Positions 33,142 to 42,094 are shown, counted from the stretch's first letter. The stretch is 61,897 nucleotides of DNA from CAYOUV01 sp964407265 (GCA_964407265.1 CAYOUV010000014.1:1-61897); one strand, 5' to 3'. Numbers and translations: made by a program. Notes: generated from the letters alone by a model not told the origin.

Positions 33142-34733
33142 TGAATACCCACATCCGAAATGGCATAAACGCCGGTATCACCTTTGGGATCGTCATGATC
33201 TTTCTGTTCCTGATTGGGTTTACCAGCACGGCTGCAGAACTGATCAGTGACTTGATTAAGCTCAAAGGGGAGACTGTCATCCTTGGCCTGACCGCGCCCA
33301 TGTTCAATCTGATAATTTTCTTAACCATCATCGGCACATGGGCGGGCGCTTACGGTAGTCGTAAAGTCAGAGACGAACCTGACACCTGGAAACTATCTTT
33401 ACTGGCTGCGACTCTGGCAGGATTGGTTAATGGCGTGCTGATCGCTATCCTGGCGTACATCGTTGGGGACATGACAGTAGCTGGCCTTAAGCTTTACAAA
33501 TATCTGACAGCGGTCCTGCCAGGCGTAGTCAATCTCTTTTTGCTCGATCAGACCCCTCTTGGAGGAGCGATTTTCCACCTGATTTTCTTCTCCGTGACAG
33601 GTTTGATGGGGGGGGTGTTGGGACGAGGCGTCGGGCGCGGTGATTGGCGCAAACGCTTCTCGATCTGGTGGAATGAAGTCTGGTCCAAATTCAACCGGAA
33701 ATCCGCCGTCCAGAGAGTACGGACAAACCCAATCACTCGTTACGTCCTATACGGGCTGCTTTTGCTGATTGTCTTCCTGTTACCTTTGCGTATTGGACAA
33801 TACTGGAACTATACCTTGGGGACTGTAGGTATTTACGTTTTACTCGGTTTGGGCCTCAACATTGTGGTCGGTCTAGCTGGTTTGTTAGACCTGGGTTATG
33901 TGGCTTTCTTTGCCATTGGCGCCTATTCGGTAGCCTTATTGACTGCTCCAGAACCACATCACCTGTTATGGAGCTTCTGGGTTGCACTACCAATCGGCAT
34001 CGCATTGGCCGCCTTGGCTGGTATCCTGTTGGGCATCCCAGTCCTACGCATGCGTGGTGATTACCTGGCTATCGTCACCCTTGGCTTTGGTGAAATCATC
34101 CGTATCTTGAGCAAAAGCGACCTTTTAACACCATTCTCCGGTGGCCCAAAGGGTGTCATCAATATCGCCGGGCCAACCCTGTTTGGCAAACCCTTTAGCA
34201 GTGACATCGACTTTGTCTATCTAATTCTATTGGCTGTATTTTTAGTCATCTTTGTCACCTTGCGTTTACAAAACTCTCGCGTGGGACGGGCATGGGAAGC
34301 AATGCGCGAGGACGAGACTGTGGCCCAGGCAATGGGCATCAACACCTTGAAACACAAACTGATGGCCTTTGCCATCGGCGCGGCCTTTGCCGGCCTGGGT
34401 GGCGTGTTGTTTGCCTCTCGAAATCAATTCACAGGCCCCGAAGACCACAACCTTATGGTCTCAATTAATGTTTTATCCGTCGTTATCGTGGGAGGTATGG
34501 GTAGCATTCCCGGTGTAATCGCTGGCGCATTTGCGTTGAAAGGTCTCCCAGAAGTCTTGCGCCAGCTTGAAAACTATCGCGTGTTAGCCTTTGGTGCTCT
34601 GTTAGTCGTGATGATGATCGTCCGACCAGAAGGCTTGATTCCAACTTCGCGCCGCAGATTGGAAACTCGAACAGATGCAAAGGTGTCTCGGCCTGAAAGG
34701 CAAGAAGATGACGTAGGGAGTGACTCACAATGA
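33141..34733 (+). CDS. livM: branched-chain amino acid ABC transporter, permease LivM with long N-terminal extension
   Basis: The 530-residue protein carries a typical LivM core from about residue 200 to 510, with GLGLNIVVGLAGLLDLGYVAF, RMRGDYLAIVTLGFGEI, GGPKGVI and VVIVGGMGSIPGVIAGA. Before this lies an unusual membrane region of about 190 residues with several hydrophobic segments and a short basic stretch. That makes it longer than the usual 300-430 residues. Its role is unknown; it could be a second module that interacts with LivH. The gene overlaps livH and livG, so translation is coupled. Confidence 0.92.
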   Translation: MNTHIRNGINAGITFGIVMIFLFLIGFTSTAAELISDLIKLKGETVILGLTAPMFNLIIFLTIIGTWAGAYGSRKVRDEPDTWKLSLLAATLAGLVNGVLIAILAYIVGDMTVAGLKLYKYLTAVLPGVVNLFLLDQTPLGGAIFHLIFFSVTGLMGGVLGRGVGRGDWRKRFSIWWNEVWSKFNRKSAVQRVRTNPITRYVLYGLLLLIVFLLPLRIGQYWNYTLGTVGIYVLLGLGLNIVVGLAGLLDLGYVAFFAIGAYSVALLTAPEPHHLLWSFWVALPIGIALAALAGILLGIPVLRMRGDYLAIVTLGFGEIIRILSKSDLLTPFSGGPKGVINIAGPTLFGKPFSSDIDFVYLILLAVFLVIFVTLRLQNSRVGRAWEAMREDETVAQAMGINTLKHKLMAFAIGAAFAGLGGVLFASRNQFTGPEDHNLMVSINVLSVVIVGGMGSIPGVIAGAFALKGLPEVLRQLENYRVLAFGALLVVMMIVRPEGLIPTSRRRLETRTDAKVSRPERQEDDVGSDSQ

Positions 34734-35536
34734 CGACAGCCGCCCTCGAAACTCGTAGCCTGGTCAAACTGTTCGGTGGTCTACTAGCAGTCGATAATGT
34801 TGACCTCGTAGTATCTGAGCAATCTATTTTCAGCGTTATCGGCCCTAATGGGGCCGGAAAAACCACCTTTTTTAACTGCATTACTGGCTTCTACTCCCCA
34901 GACGCCGGCGACATCCTGTTTTTCGGGAAATCGCTTGTCGGTCTACCCCCTGACCGTATCACTGGGCTAGGGATTGCACGCACCTACCAGAATATACGGC
35001 TTTTCTCGAATATGACCGCCCTGGAGAACATCCTGGTAGGGCAGCATTCCCGCCTTCGCGCCAACTGGGTCGAGGCAATTATCCGCACACCGCGACTGAA
35101 GAAGGAAGAAGAGGAAGCCTTAGAAGAAGCCCAGCGATTGCTCCAATTCGTAGGCCTGGCCAGCCTGGGCGATAATCTGGCTCGCAACCTGCCCTATGGC
35201 GCTCAACGTCGCCTGGAAATAGCACGGGCACTGGGGAGTAAGCCCAAAATACTCCTCCTCGACGAACCGACTGCCGGCATGAATCCTCACGAGACTGGTG
35301 ACATGATGAATTTCGTCCGCCTTTTGCGCGATAAGCTTGGATTGACCATTTTGCTAATTGAACACGACATGCATATGGTGATGGGTGTTAGCGAGCAGAT
35401 TGCTGTGCTAGACTATGGAGCTAAGATCGCGGAGGGTACGCCGGCCGAGATCCAAGGCAATCCAAAAGTCATTGAAGCTTACCTTGGACGTAGAGCCACC
35501 TCTAGCCTGAAGAAAGCTGCTTCACAAGCGGGATAG
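34730..35536 (+). CDS. livG: branched-chain amino acid ABC transporter, ATPase LivG
   Basis: This 268-residue ATPase has Walker A GPNGAGKTT, the LivG-type signature LPYGAQRRLEIARAL in place of LSGGQ, Walker B ILLLDEPTAGMNP and the switch His in LLIEHDMHMVMG. It powers the LivHM channel together with LivF. Its ATG overlaps the livM stop by four bases (ATGA). The length and motif set are normal. Confidence 0.94.
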   Translation: MTTAALETRSLVKLFGGLLAVDNVDLVVSEQSIFSVIGPNGAGKTTFFNCITGFYSPDAGDILFFGKSLVGLPPDRITGLGIARTYQNIRLFSNMTALENILVGQHSRLRANWVEAIIRTPRLKKEEEEALEEAQRLLQFVGLASLGDNLARNLPYGAQRRLEIARALGSKPKILLLDEPTAGMNPHETGDMMNFVRLLRDKLGLTILLIEHDMHMVMGVSEQIAVLDYGAKIAEGTPAEIQGNPKVIEAYLGRRATSSLKKAASQAG

Positions 35537-35553
35537 CCCACGAGGAACAACCA

Positions 35554-36267
35554 ATGCCGATACTTGAAGTCAAAGACATTCATACCTATTACGGCAACAT
35601 CCATGCCCTGAAGGGAATCTCGCTGATCGTTGAGAGAGGCGAGATTGTAACGTTGATTGGGGCTAATGGAGCTGGTAAGACAACCACCTTACGTAGCATT
35701 TCTGGTTTACAAAAACCACGTGAGGGAGACATCTTTCTAGATGGCGAGGACATAGCAAAGTTTAAACCCCACGAGATCGTTTACAAAGGTGTCTCTATGG
35801 TTCCAGAAGGACGTGGTATCTTCGCCAGATTAACTGTCAGTGAAAACCTCGACCTAGGGGCATACAGCCGCACTGAACGCAGCAAAATCGAGGAAGACCT
35901 AGAGCGCGTTTACGGTATCTTTCCCCGCCTGAAAGAGCGCCAGAAACAGGTCGCCGGCACACTTTCAGGAGGCGAACAACAGATGCTTGCCATCGGGCGG
36001 GCGCTAATGGCCCACCCCAGGCTTCTACTTATGGATGAACCTTCGATGGGATTGGCCCCCATCCTGGTTGAGAGCATTTTCGCTACAATCCAGCAAATTA
36101 ACGAAGAGGGTACTACGATTTTGTTGGTAGAGCAGAACGCTCTAATGGCTCTCTCGGTTGCCCATCGCGGTTATGTCCTTCAAACTGGCAAGATCGTCCT
36201 AAACGATACTGCCGAAAATTTGAAAAGGAATGAGATAGTCCAAAAAGCCTACTTAGGTGCTGAATAA
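35554..36267 (+). CDS. livF: branched-chain amino acid ABC transporter, ATPase LivF
   Basis: The 237-residue protein is the second ATPase of the transporter. Walker A is GANGAGKTT, the signature is LSGGEQQMLAIGRAL and Walker B LLLMDEPSMGLAP. It ends with the family's typical QKAYLGAE. It starts 17 bases after livG. A diverged copy of its last 70 codons, with an intact stop, lies downstream at 37603-37812, past proC. No clear terminator follows this gene directly. Confidence 0.94.
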   Translation: MPILEVKDIHTYYGNIHALKGISLIVERGEIVTLIGANGAGKTTTLRSISGLQKPREGDIFLDGEDIAKFKPHEIVYKGVSMVPEGRGIFARLTVSENLDLGAYSRTERSKIEEDLERVYGIFPRLKERQKQVAGTLSGGEQQMLAIGRALMAHPRLLLMDEPSMGLAPILVESIFATIQQINEEGTTILLVEQNALMALSVAHRGYVLQTGKIVLNDTAENLKRNEIVQKAYLGAE

Positions 36268-36558
36268 GAGAGCGCAGAAGATACACGATCCTTGCTCGAA
36301 CATAAGACAAGCACAACGGTCATCCTAGTCATCAACCAGCATTCGCATCAAGAAAGAAGGAGCACTTTTCATTGTAGGGTGTAACAGCAAAGTGCTCATA
36401 CACCATTGGCCTATTACCTGCCCCTGTGTGTCCACAATAAAGCACGGCTGAAGAACTACAATTGGACGAACGGTTCTTTGGGGAATTTCATAAGATCAAT
36501 TTTTGCTGAATTCACATTAGGCGATTAAGTGGCAGAAATCTGAAAAGGAACGAAGAGG
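36268..36558 (+). other. 291-base spacer between livF and proC
   Basis: No gene is seen. It contains an imperfectly placed hairpin in which GAGCACTTT (about 36360) pairs with AAAGTGCTC (about 36398) across a loop of some 20 bases, without a T-run. Just after livF is the sequence AGAGCGCAGAAGATA, which resembles the left arm of the terminator found after the livF remnant (37835-37847), but the right arm is missing here. Confidence 0.4.
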
Positions 36559-37419
36559 ATGGAGTTATTACAAAAAAAGGTTGCTTTCATCGGATCCGGG
36601 ACAATGGCCGAAGCTATGATTTCCGGTTTGCTACGTCAAAATCTGGCGCTACCCAATAATTTGTTAGCCGCCGGCCCACGCCGTAAACGCGGGGAGGAAC
36701 TGAAACAGAAATATAATATCCAACCTTACACCGATAACGCAAAAGCTGCCTCCCAGGCGGATGTGGTGGTGCTCTCTGTCAAGCCACAGAGATTGATCAT
36801 GGTGCTTACGGGGTTAGGAGGAATCAAGCCAGAAGCGTTGATACTCTCCATCGTGGCTGGCGCAACCATCAACAAGATCAGCACGACGCTCAAACATTCG
36901 TCTGTGGTGCGATGCATGCCCAATACCCCCGGGCAAATTGGGGAGGGCATAACGGTTTGGACGGCCTCCAATGCCGTCTCTGAAGAGCAACGTGAATTGG
37001 CGCACCTCATCCTGAGCGCCTTAGGGGAGGGGGTCTACGTAGAAGATGAAAGCTACTTGGACATGGCCACAGCCCTCTCTGGCACCGGTCCAGCTTACGT
37101 CTTTTTGTTCATGGAATCTATGATTGATGCTGGCGTGCATCTAGGATTCCCGCGCCGCATCGCCGAGCAGTTAGTCCTTCAAACCATGCGCGGCTCGATT
37201 TCTTATTATCAAAAGAACGATGTCCATCCAGCTACATTGCGTAATCAAGTTACTTCACCAGGTGGTACTTCCGCTGAGGCACTTTACTATTTGGAAAAGG
37301 CAGGCTTCCGGACCGCCATTTCAAGGGCCATTTGGGCAGCCTATCAGCGTTCGCTTGAATTGGGAAAAGACAAAACGGTGCATATCCCCGAGGCATATCC
37401 AAAGAAGAATGAGCAGTAA
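36559..37419 (+). CDS. proC: pyrroline-5-carboxylate reductase
   Basis: The 286-residue enzyme reduces 1-pyrroline-5-carboxylate to L-proline with NAD(P)H. It has the N-terminal Rossmann motif FIGSGTMAEAMI, the VRCMPNTP motif and the C-terminal signature region ALSGTGPAYVFLFMESMIDA through RNQVTSPGGTSAEAL. AAAGGAACGAAGAGG precedes the ATG. Lying next to an amino-acid importer and, further on, an ornithine cyclodeaminase-family gene and an FAD oxidoreductase gene, it may take part in imino-acid turnover as well as biosynthesis. Its base composition resembles the liv genes more than the genes that follow. Confidence 0.93.
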   Translation: MELLQKKVAFIGSGTMAEAMISGLLRQNLALPNNLLAAGPRRKRGEELKQKYNIQPYTDNAKAASQADVVVLSVKPQRLIMVLTGLGGIKPEALILSIVAGATINKISTTLKHSSVVRCMPNTPGQIGEGITVWTASNAVSEEQRELAHLILSALGEGVYVEDESYLDMATALSGTGPAYVFLFMESMIDAGVHLGFPRRIAEQLVLQTMRGSISYYQKNDVHPATLRNQVTSPGGTSAEALYYLEKAGFRTAISRAIWAAYQRSLELGKDKTVHIPEAYPKKNEQ

Positions 37420-37602
37420 GCCAAAGATAACAAAAATCTTTTTGCTCAGATTTCCCGAGGTGAGTGGATATTCAAAATCAAACTGCAAGATGCCTAAGCG
37501 TAGAGGTAGAACAATCCATCTACGCTTCCCTTTACAACCTGGATGTAAAAATGCCTTTTACTGAAATCATCACTACCGTCACTGAAATCCAGCGCTGCCT
37601 CG
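37420..37602 (+). other. spacer with inverted repeat before the livF remnant
   Basis: No gene is seen. AAGCGTAGA (about 37495) and TCTACGCTT (about 37519) form a 9-bp stem over a 13-base loop, which may end the proC transcript although the following T-run is poor. Similarity to livF begins abruptly near 37603. Confidence 0.4.
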
Positions 37603-37812
37603 CCCGCGCTGGTCGAAGCCATCTTTGAGACCATCCAGCGCATCAACAAAGAAGGCACCACTGTTCTACTGGTCGAGCAAAACGCGCTGATGGCGCTTTC
37701 GATCGCCAATCGAGGTTATGTATTGCAAAGCGGCGAAATCGTACTCAGCGAAGACGCAGCCAATCTCAAGCAGAATCCGATGATTCAAAAGGCTTACCTG
37801 GGCATGGAATAA
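37603..37812 (+). pseudogene. 3' remnant of a second livF gene
   Basis: This frame has no start or nucleotide-binding motifs. It matches the last 70 or so residues of the intact LivF, for example IQRINKEGTTVLLVEQNAL and GYVLQSGEIVL, and ends QKAYLGME with a proper stop. The DNA differs from livF at many third positions, with G/C-ending codons preferred, so this is an old paralogue or the displaced native copy, not a recent duplication. Everything upstream of the signature and Walker B region is gone. It is followed by a good terminator. Confidence 0.88.
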
Positions 37813-37834
37813 CCAGTTTTATGCCGAACACAGA

Positions 37835-37880
37835 GCGCAGAGAATAGTAAAATTATGCTATCTTCTGCGCTTTTGTTTTC
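37835..37880 (+). terminator. terminator after the livF remnant
   Basis: A 13-bp stem pairs 37835-37847 (GCGCAGAGAATAG) with 37858-37870 (CTATCTTCTGCGC), with one mismatch and one G-U pair, followed by TTTTGTTTTC. It probably served the complete livF gene of which only the 3' end remains. Confidence 0.78.
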
Positions 37881-37900
37881 CCAGGAACGGAGGATGAGAC

Positions 37901-38890
37901 ATGCTGGTATTAACTGCAGATGAGGTCCGCAAGGCACTCCCGATGCCAGACGTGATCCAGGCCATGAAACAGGCTTTTGCAGCCCTTTCAGATGGTCGGG
38001 CCGAGGTACCGCTTCGGGCGCGTTTACCGATCCCCCCACAGGATGCCACCAGCCTGTTCATGCCGGCTTTCGTTCAGACCGAAAGTGGAGATGCCCTGGC
38101 TGTTAAAGTCGTCTCGCTATTCCCCAAGAATCCGGATCGCGGACTAGCGCTGATCCAGGCTGCCGTGCTGGTACTAGATGCGGACACCGGTCAGGCCGCT
38201 GCCTTGTTGGAGGGATCCAGCCTGACCGCCATCCGCACCGGGGCAGGCGGCGGCGCTGCAGTCGATTTACTGGCGCGACCTGACAGCCGCGTGGTCGCCG
38301 TTTTCGGCGCGGGAACGCAAGGTCGCACGCAATTGGAAGCTGCTTGCAGCGTACGCAAGATCGAAACCGCCTGGGTGTTCGACCCGAATCCCGAACGCGC
38401 TGAAGTCTTCGCAGAAGAAATGGCCGGTAAGGGGCCTATTCCAGGAAACTTAAGGGCTGCACGGTCAGCCGGGGAGGCACTTGCCAATGCGGATATCGTC
38501 TGCACCGCTACCACAGCTTTGACGCCGGTCTTCGCTGATCACCAACTTAAGCGCGGCGCGCACATCACGGCAATTGGCTCTTACACACCCGAGATGCAGG
38601 AAGTACCCTCTGAAACGATTAAACGCGCGCGGGTGATAGTCGATTCTCGTCTGGCGGTACTGGCCGAGAGCGGAGACCTGCTGCGCCCCATCCAGCAGGG
38701 GATGATCACCGAAGAACACATTTACGCCGAACTGGGCGAAATTATTTTGGGTCACAAACCTGGGCGCCAATCGGACGAAGAAATCACCTACTTCAAGTCG
38801 GTCGGCGTGGCCGTGCAGGATGCCATGGCTGCCAATCTGGCCTTGGAGAACGCCAGGCAAATGGGTCTGGGACAAGAAGTCGCATTTTAG
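37901..38890 (+). CDS. ornithine cyclodeaminase / mu-crystallin family protein
   Basis: The 329-residue protein has the family's N-terminal substrate domain (LTADEVRKALPMPDVI, then LAVKVVSLFPKNP with the substrate lysine) and NAD-binding Rossmann domain (VVAVFGAGTQGRTQLEA). It also has the late motif IGSYTPEMQEV. The family includes ornithine cyclodeaminase, alanine dehydrogenase, ketimine reductase and 1-pyrroline-2-carboxylate reductase. Sequence alone does not decide between them. The proC gene upstream and the FAD imino/amino-acid oxidoreductase 16 bases downstream favour proline or related imino-acid chemistry. CGGAGGATGAGAC precedes the ATG. Confidence 0.87.
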   Translation: MLVLTADEVRKALPMPDVIQAMKQAFAALSDGRAEVPLRARLPIPPQDATSLFMPAFVQTESGDALAVKVVSLFPKNPDRGLALIQAAVLVLDADTGQAAALLEGSSLTAIRTGAGGGAAVDLLARPDSRVVAVFGAGTQGRTQLEAACSVRKIETAWVFDPNPERAEVFAEEMAGKGPIPGNLRAARSAGEALANADIVCTATTALTPVFADHQLKRGAHITAIGSYTPEMQEVPSETIKRARVIVDSRLAVLAESGDLLRPIQQGMITEEHIYAELGEIILGHKPGRQSDEEITYFKSVGVAVQDAMAANLALENARQMGLGQEVAF

Positions 38891-38906
38891 AACAAACGAG
38901 GCATCA

Positions 38907-40061
38907 ATGACACTACCACACACTGCGGATATGCTCATCATCGGAGGCGGGGTTATGGGGGCCAGCACCCTGTATCACCTGGCAGCACACGGCCAGAAGA
39001 AGGTCATATTACTCGAAAAAGAGGAGTTCTTTGGCCAGGGTGCAAGCGGACGCTGCGCCGGAGGGGTGCGTTACCAATTTGCCACCGAGATCAACATCAA
39101 ACTCTCGCTCGAAAGTCTACCGATGCTCGAACGCTTCAAAACCGAGATCGGACAGGATGTGGATTATCGCAAGTGTGGTTACCTGTTCGTGCTGACGAAC
39201 GAGCAGGATGTTACCGCCTTCAAGCGCAACGCGGCCTTACAAAACAAGCTCGGCGTGGATACCGAATGGGTGACAGGCGATGAAGTCCGAGAGCGCTTGC
39301 CATCCATGCACTTCGAAGATGGTCTGGGCGGAAGCTTTGGTCCAAACGACGGCCTGGTTGATCCCAACAGTGTGGTGATGGGCTACATTAATGCTGCCAG
39401 CAAATTGGGCGCGAAAGCCTTCAGCAACATCGAGGTGACAGGGATAAAGGTCGAGCACGGGAAGGTCAGCGGCGTGGAGACCAACCAGGGCTTTGTGTCT
39501 GCCCCAGTCGTGGTCAACGCTGCCGGACCCTGGGCGGGGCTGGTCGGGCGTATGGCTGGAGTGGAAATTCCAATCGTTCCCGTCCGCCGCCAGATGTTTA
39601 CGACCACTCCCCTGCCCGAAATCCCCAGTGATTTCCCCTTTGTGCTGGATTTCGCCCAATCGTTGTATTTTCATCGCGAGGGGAACGGATTGCTGATCGG
39701 TATGTCCAATCACGACGAAAAACCCGGCTTCGACCAAAACGTTGACGAGGATTTCGAACTGGTCAATCTGGAGGCTGCCATCCAGCGCCTGCCCTTGGTC
39801 GAAAAAGCCGGGATGGTTTCGCATTGGGCCGGCCTGTACGAGGTCACGCCCGACGCGCATCCCATCTTCGGCGGGACTCCGGTCGAGGGCTTCCATCTCT
39901 TAGCCGGATTCTCGGGTCACGGATTTATGCACGGACCGGTCGCCGGAAAGCTGATGACGGAGTTCATCCTGGATGGTAAATTCCGGACACTGGACGTTTC
40001 GGCTCTGGATCTGGCCAGATTTGAAGAAGGGCGACAGATTCAAGAGTACAATGTAGTCTAA
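38907..40061 (+). CDS. FAD-dependent amino/imino-acid oxidoreductase (DAO / sarcosine oxidase beta family)
   Basis: Starting at the ATG at 38907 (GAGG upstream), the product is 384 residues. The FAD-binding motif is IIGGGVMGASTLYHLA, followed by EKEEFFGQGASGRCAGGVR. The later GLYEVTPDAHPIFGGTP and GFSGHGFMHGP motifs are typical of sarcosine oxidase beta, dimethylglycine and proline dehydrogenase beta-type enzymes. It should oxidise a secondary or N-methyl amino acid. No alpha, gamma or delta subunits are adjacent, so it resembles single-subunit or proline-dehydrogenase-beta-like proteins. It sits in the cyclodeaminase-livK2 unit. Confidence 0.87.
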   Translation: MTLPHTADMLIIGGGVMGASTLYHLAAHGQKKVILLEKEEFFGQGASGRCAGGVRYQFATEINIKLSLESLPMLERFKTEIGQDVDYRKCGYLFVLTNEQDVTAFKRNAALQNKLGVDTEWVTGDEVRERLPSMHFEDGLGGSFGPNDGLVDPNSVVMGYINAASKLGAKAFSNIEVTGIKVEHGKVSGVETNQGFVSAPVVVNAAGPWAGLVGRMAGVEIPIVPVRRQMFTTTPLPEIPSDFPFVLDFAQSLYFHREGNGLLIGMSNHDEKPGFDQNVDEDFELVNLEAAIQRLPLVEKAGMVSHWAGLYEVTPDAHPIFGGTPVEGFHLLAGFSGHGFMHGPVAGKLMTEFILDGKFRTLDVSALDLARFEEGRQIQEYNVV

Positions 40062-40094
40062 CGATCCAAGAATCGAACAAGAGAGAATAGCCCC

Positions 40095-41282
40095 ATGAAG
40101 AAATTTTTTCCTATCATTTTCGTAATCCTGACGGTTAGCCTGTTGCTATCTGCTTGCGGCGAAAAGCAACCATCCTTCACCTGCAGTGACCCACTCGGCT
40201 GCGTGACCATTGAACCGGGAACTTCCATAAAAGTCGGCACGCTCCTGACGATGAGCGGACCAGACAGCCCCTACGGGATTGATGCCCTGCGCGGGGTCGA
40301 GATTGCCATTGCAGATAAAGGCAAGCTGCTTGAACATGGTATCGAATTGGTAAAAGTCGATGATCAATGCAGCGCAGACGGCGGACAGCAGGGCGCAACG
40401 GATCTGGCTAAAGATTCACAGATCGTCGGCGTGATCGGAGCCACCTGCTCCAACGCTTCCACGCCTGCTGCTAAAATTCTGTCTGATGCAGGCATGGTGA
40501 TGATTTCGCCATCCAGTACCGCCCCCTCGCTGACCGGTCAAACTACCCACCGCGCGGGATTCCTGCGTACCATCTACAATGACAAAGTGCAGGGCAATGT
40601 GGTGGCCGACTTTGCTTACCATGGCCTGGGCGCACGTACCATGGTCACCATCCACGATGGAGGAGCCTATTCCCTGGAATTACAGCAAGCCGCCTGCGAC
40701 GTTTTCCAGCAATTAGGCGGAGAATGCCTCAAGCAAGTCCAGATCGAATCGGGTCAGGACGTAACGACAACCATCCAGGAGATAGCCTTGCTCAACCCGA
40801 GTGTGCTCTATTATCCGGTTTACACTACCGATGGAGTCGCCATCACGAAAGCCGTCCAAGAATCGCAGATGGTCAACACCGCCTTGATCAGTTCGGACGG
40901 CCTGCTGAGCAGCGACTTCCTCGCTCAGACCGAGCCGGGTTCGGAGAATATGTATCTTTCGGGACCGGCAACATTAAGCGACGACACAGCCTTCATGCAG
41001 GAATACAAAAGTACATACGGGGAGAACCCGGTCGCGTCTTACCACGCGCAAGCCTATGACGCGGCAGAAATGTTATTCAAGGCGATTGAAGAAGTAGCTG
41101 TCAAAGAAAGCGGTGGAACAGTCCATATTCCCCGCCAGGCACTGCGCAGCGCGCTCTTCAACATCAAAGATATGCAGGGACTAAGCGGAACACTTTCCTG
41201 TTCCCTACTTGGTGATTGCGCCATACCAAATATTCTCATCTACCAAGTTCGTAACCAGCAGTTTGTACCAGTCTACCCATAA
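40095..41282 (+). CDS. second LivK-type amino acid-binding lipoprotein, without permease genes
   Basis: This 395-residue lipoprotein (lipobox LLSAC, Cys21) has the same HAAT-type binding fold as livK at 30624. The features are VGTLLTMSGPDSPYGID near the start, MISPSSTAPSLT in the middle and a C-terminal region with IPRQALRSALFNIKDMQGLSG that parallels the other protein. No permease or ATPase gene follows it. It may feed the LivHMGF complex upstream, giving that transporter a second specificity, or be left over from a lost second system. Its position behind the FAD oxidoreductase gene suggests it binds that enzyme's substrate. Confidence 0.9.
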   Translation: MKKFFPIIFVILTVSLLLSACGEKQPSFTCSDPLGCVTIEPGTSIKVGTLLTMSGPDSPYGIDALRGVEIAIADKGKLLEHGIELVKVDDQCSADGGQQGATDLAKDSQIVGVIGATCSNASTPAAKILSDAGMVMISPSSTAPSLTGQTTHRAGFLRTIYNDKVQGNVVADFAYHGLGARTMVTIHDGGAYSLELQQAACDVFQQLGGECLKQVQIESGQDVTTTIQEIALLNPSVLYYPVYTTDGVAITKAVQESQMVNTALISSDGLLSSDFLAQTEPGSENMYLSGPATLSDDTAFMQEYKSTYGENPVASYHAQAYDAAEMLFKAIEEVAVKESGGTVHIPRQALRSALFNIKDMQGLSGTLSCSLLGDCAIPNILIYQVRNQQFVPVYP

Positions 41283-41297
41283 GTAAAAGGTGAGCAA

Positions 41298-42074
41298 ATG
41301 GCATTAGAGACACGTGAGCAAATTGTTACCAACTGGCTGCCGCGTTATACCGGCACATCCCTGGATGATTTTTCCAAATATATTTTGCTCACCAATTTCG
41401 ACAATTATGTGCATCTGTTCGCTGAATGGCACGGCGTGGAAGTGTGCGGTGAGGAAAAACCGATGCTCAACGCCACAGCGGACGGTATTACGATCATCAA
41501 CTTCGGAATGGGCAGCCCAAACGCGGCCCTGGTCATGGACCTGCTCAGCGCCATCAGCCCGAAGGCGGTTCTGTTTCTTGGAAAATGCGGCGGTTTGAAA
41601 GAAAAAACCGAGGTCGGCGACCTGATCCTGCCGATAGCTGCCATCCGGGGCGATGGGACCTCCAACGATTATTTTCCTCCCGAAGTACCGGCCTTACCAG
41701 CTTTCAACCTGCAGAAGGCCGTCTCCACCACCATCCGAGACCACGCGCGTGATTATTGGACCGGTACGGTTTACTCGACCAACCGCCGCGTCTGGGAACA
41801 CGATGGCAAGTTCAAGGATTACCTCGAGCAGATCCGCGTCATGGCAATCGATATGGAAACTGCCACGTTGTTTATCACCGGCTTCTATAATCGCATCCCG
41901 ACCGGCGCGCTGCTTTTGGTATCGGACCAGCCGATGATCTCGACGGGTGTCAAGACGATCGACAGCGACCGCAAAGTCACCGAGACTTACGTCGAGGAAC
42001 ACATTCGCATCGGGATCGAATCGCTCAATCAGTTAATTCACAACGGATTGACCGTCAAACATTTACGTTTCTAA
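41298..42074 (+). CDS. amn: AMP nucleosidase-like nucleoside phosphorylase family protein
   Basis: The 258-residue product matches the short form of AMP nucleosidase, which splits AMP to adenine and ribose 5-phosphate. It contains TIINFGMGSPNAALVMDL, the FLGKCGGLKEKTEVGDL block and AIDMETATLFITGF. The last is the purine-binding Met-Glu pair of the PNP/UDP family. It lacks the N-terminal domain of the E. coli enzyme. It starts 15 bases after the livK-type gene with AAAGGTGAGC as ribosome site and is followed by cinA. A different purine nucleosidase or phosphorylase specificity is possible. Confidence 0.82.
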   Translation: MALETREQIVTNWLPRYTGTSLDDFSKYILLTNFDNYVHLFAEWHGVEVCGEEKPMLNATADGITIINFGMGSPNAALVMDLLSAISPKAVLFLGKCGGLKEKTEVGDLILPIAAIRGDGTSNDYFPPEVPALPAFNLQKAVSTTIRDHARDYWTGTVYSTNRRVWEHDGKFKDYLEQIRVMAIDMETATLFITGFYNRIPTGALLLVSDQPMISTGVKTIDSDRKVTETYVEEHIRIGIESLNQLIHNGLTVKHLRF

Positions 42075-42094
42075 GGAATACAGGTCATCTATTT

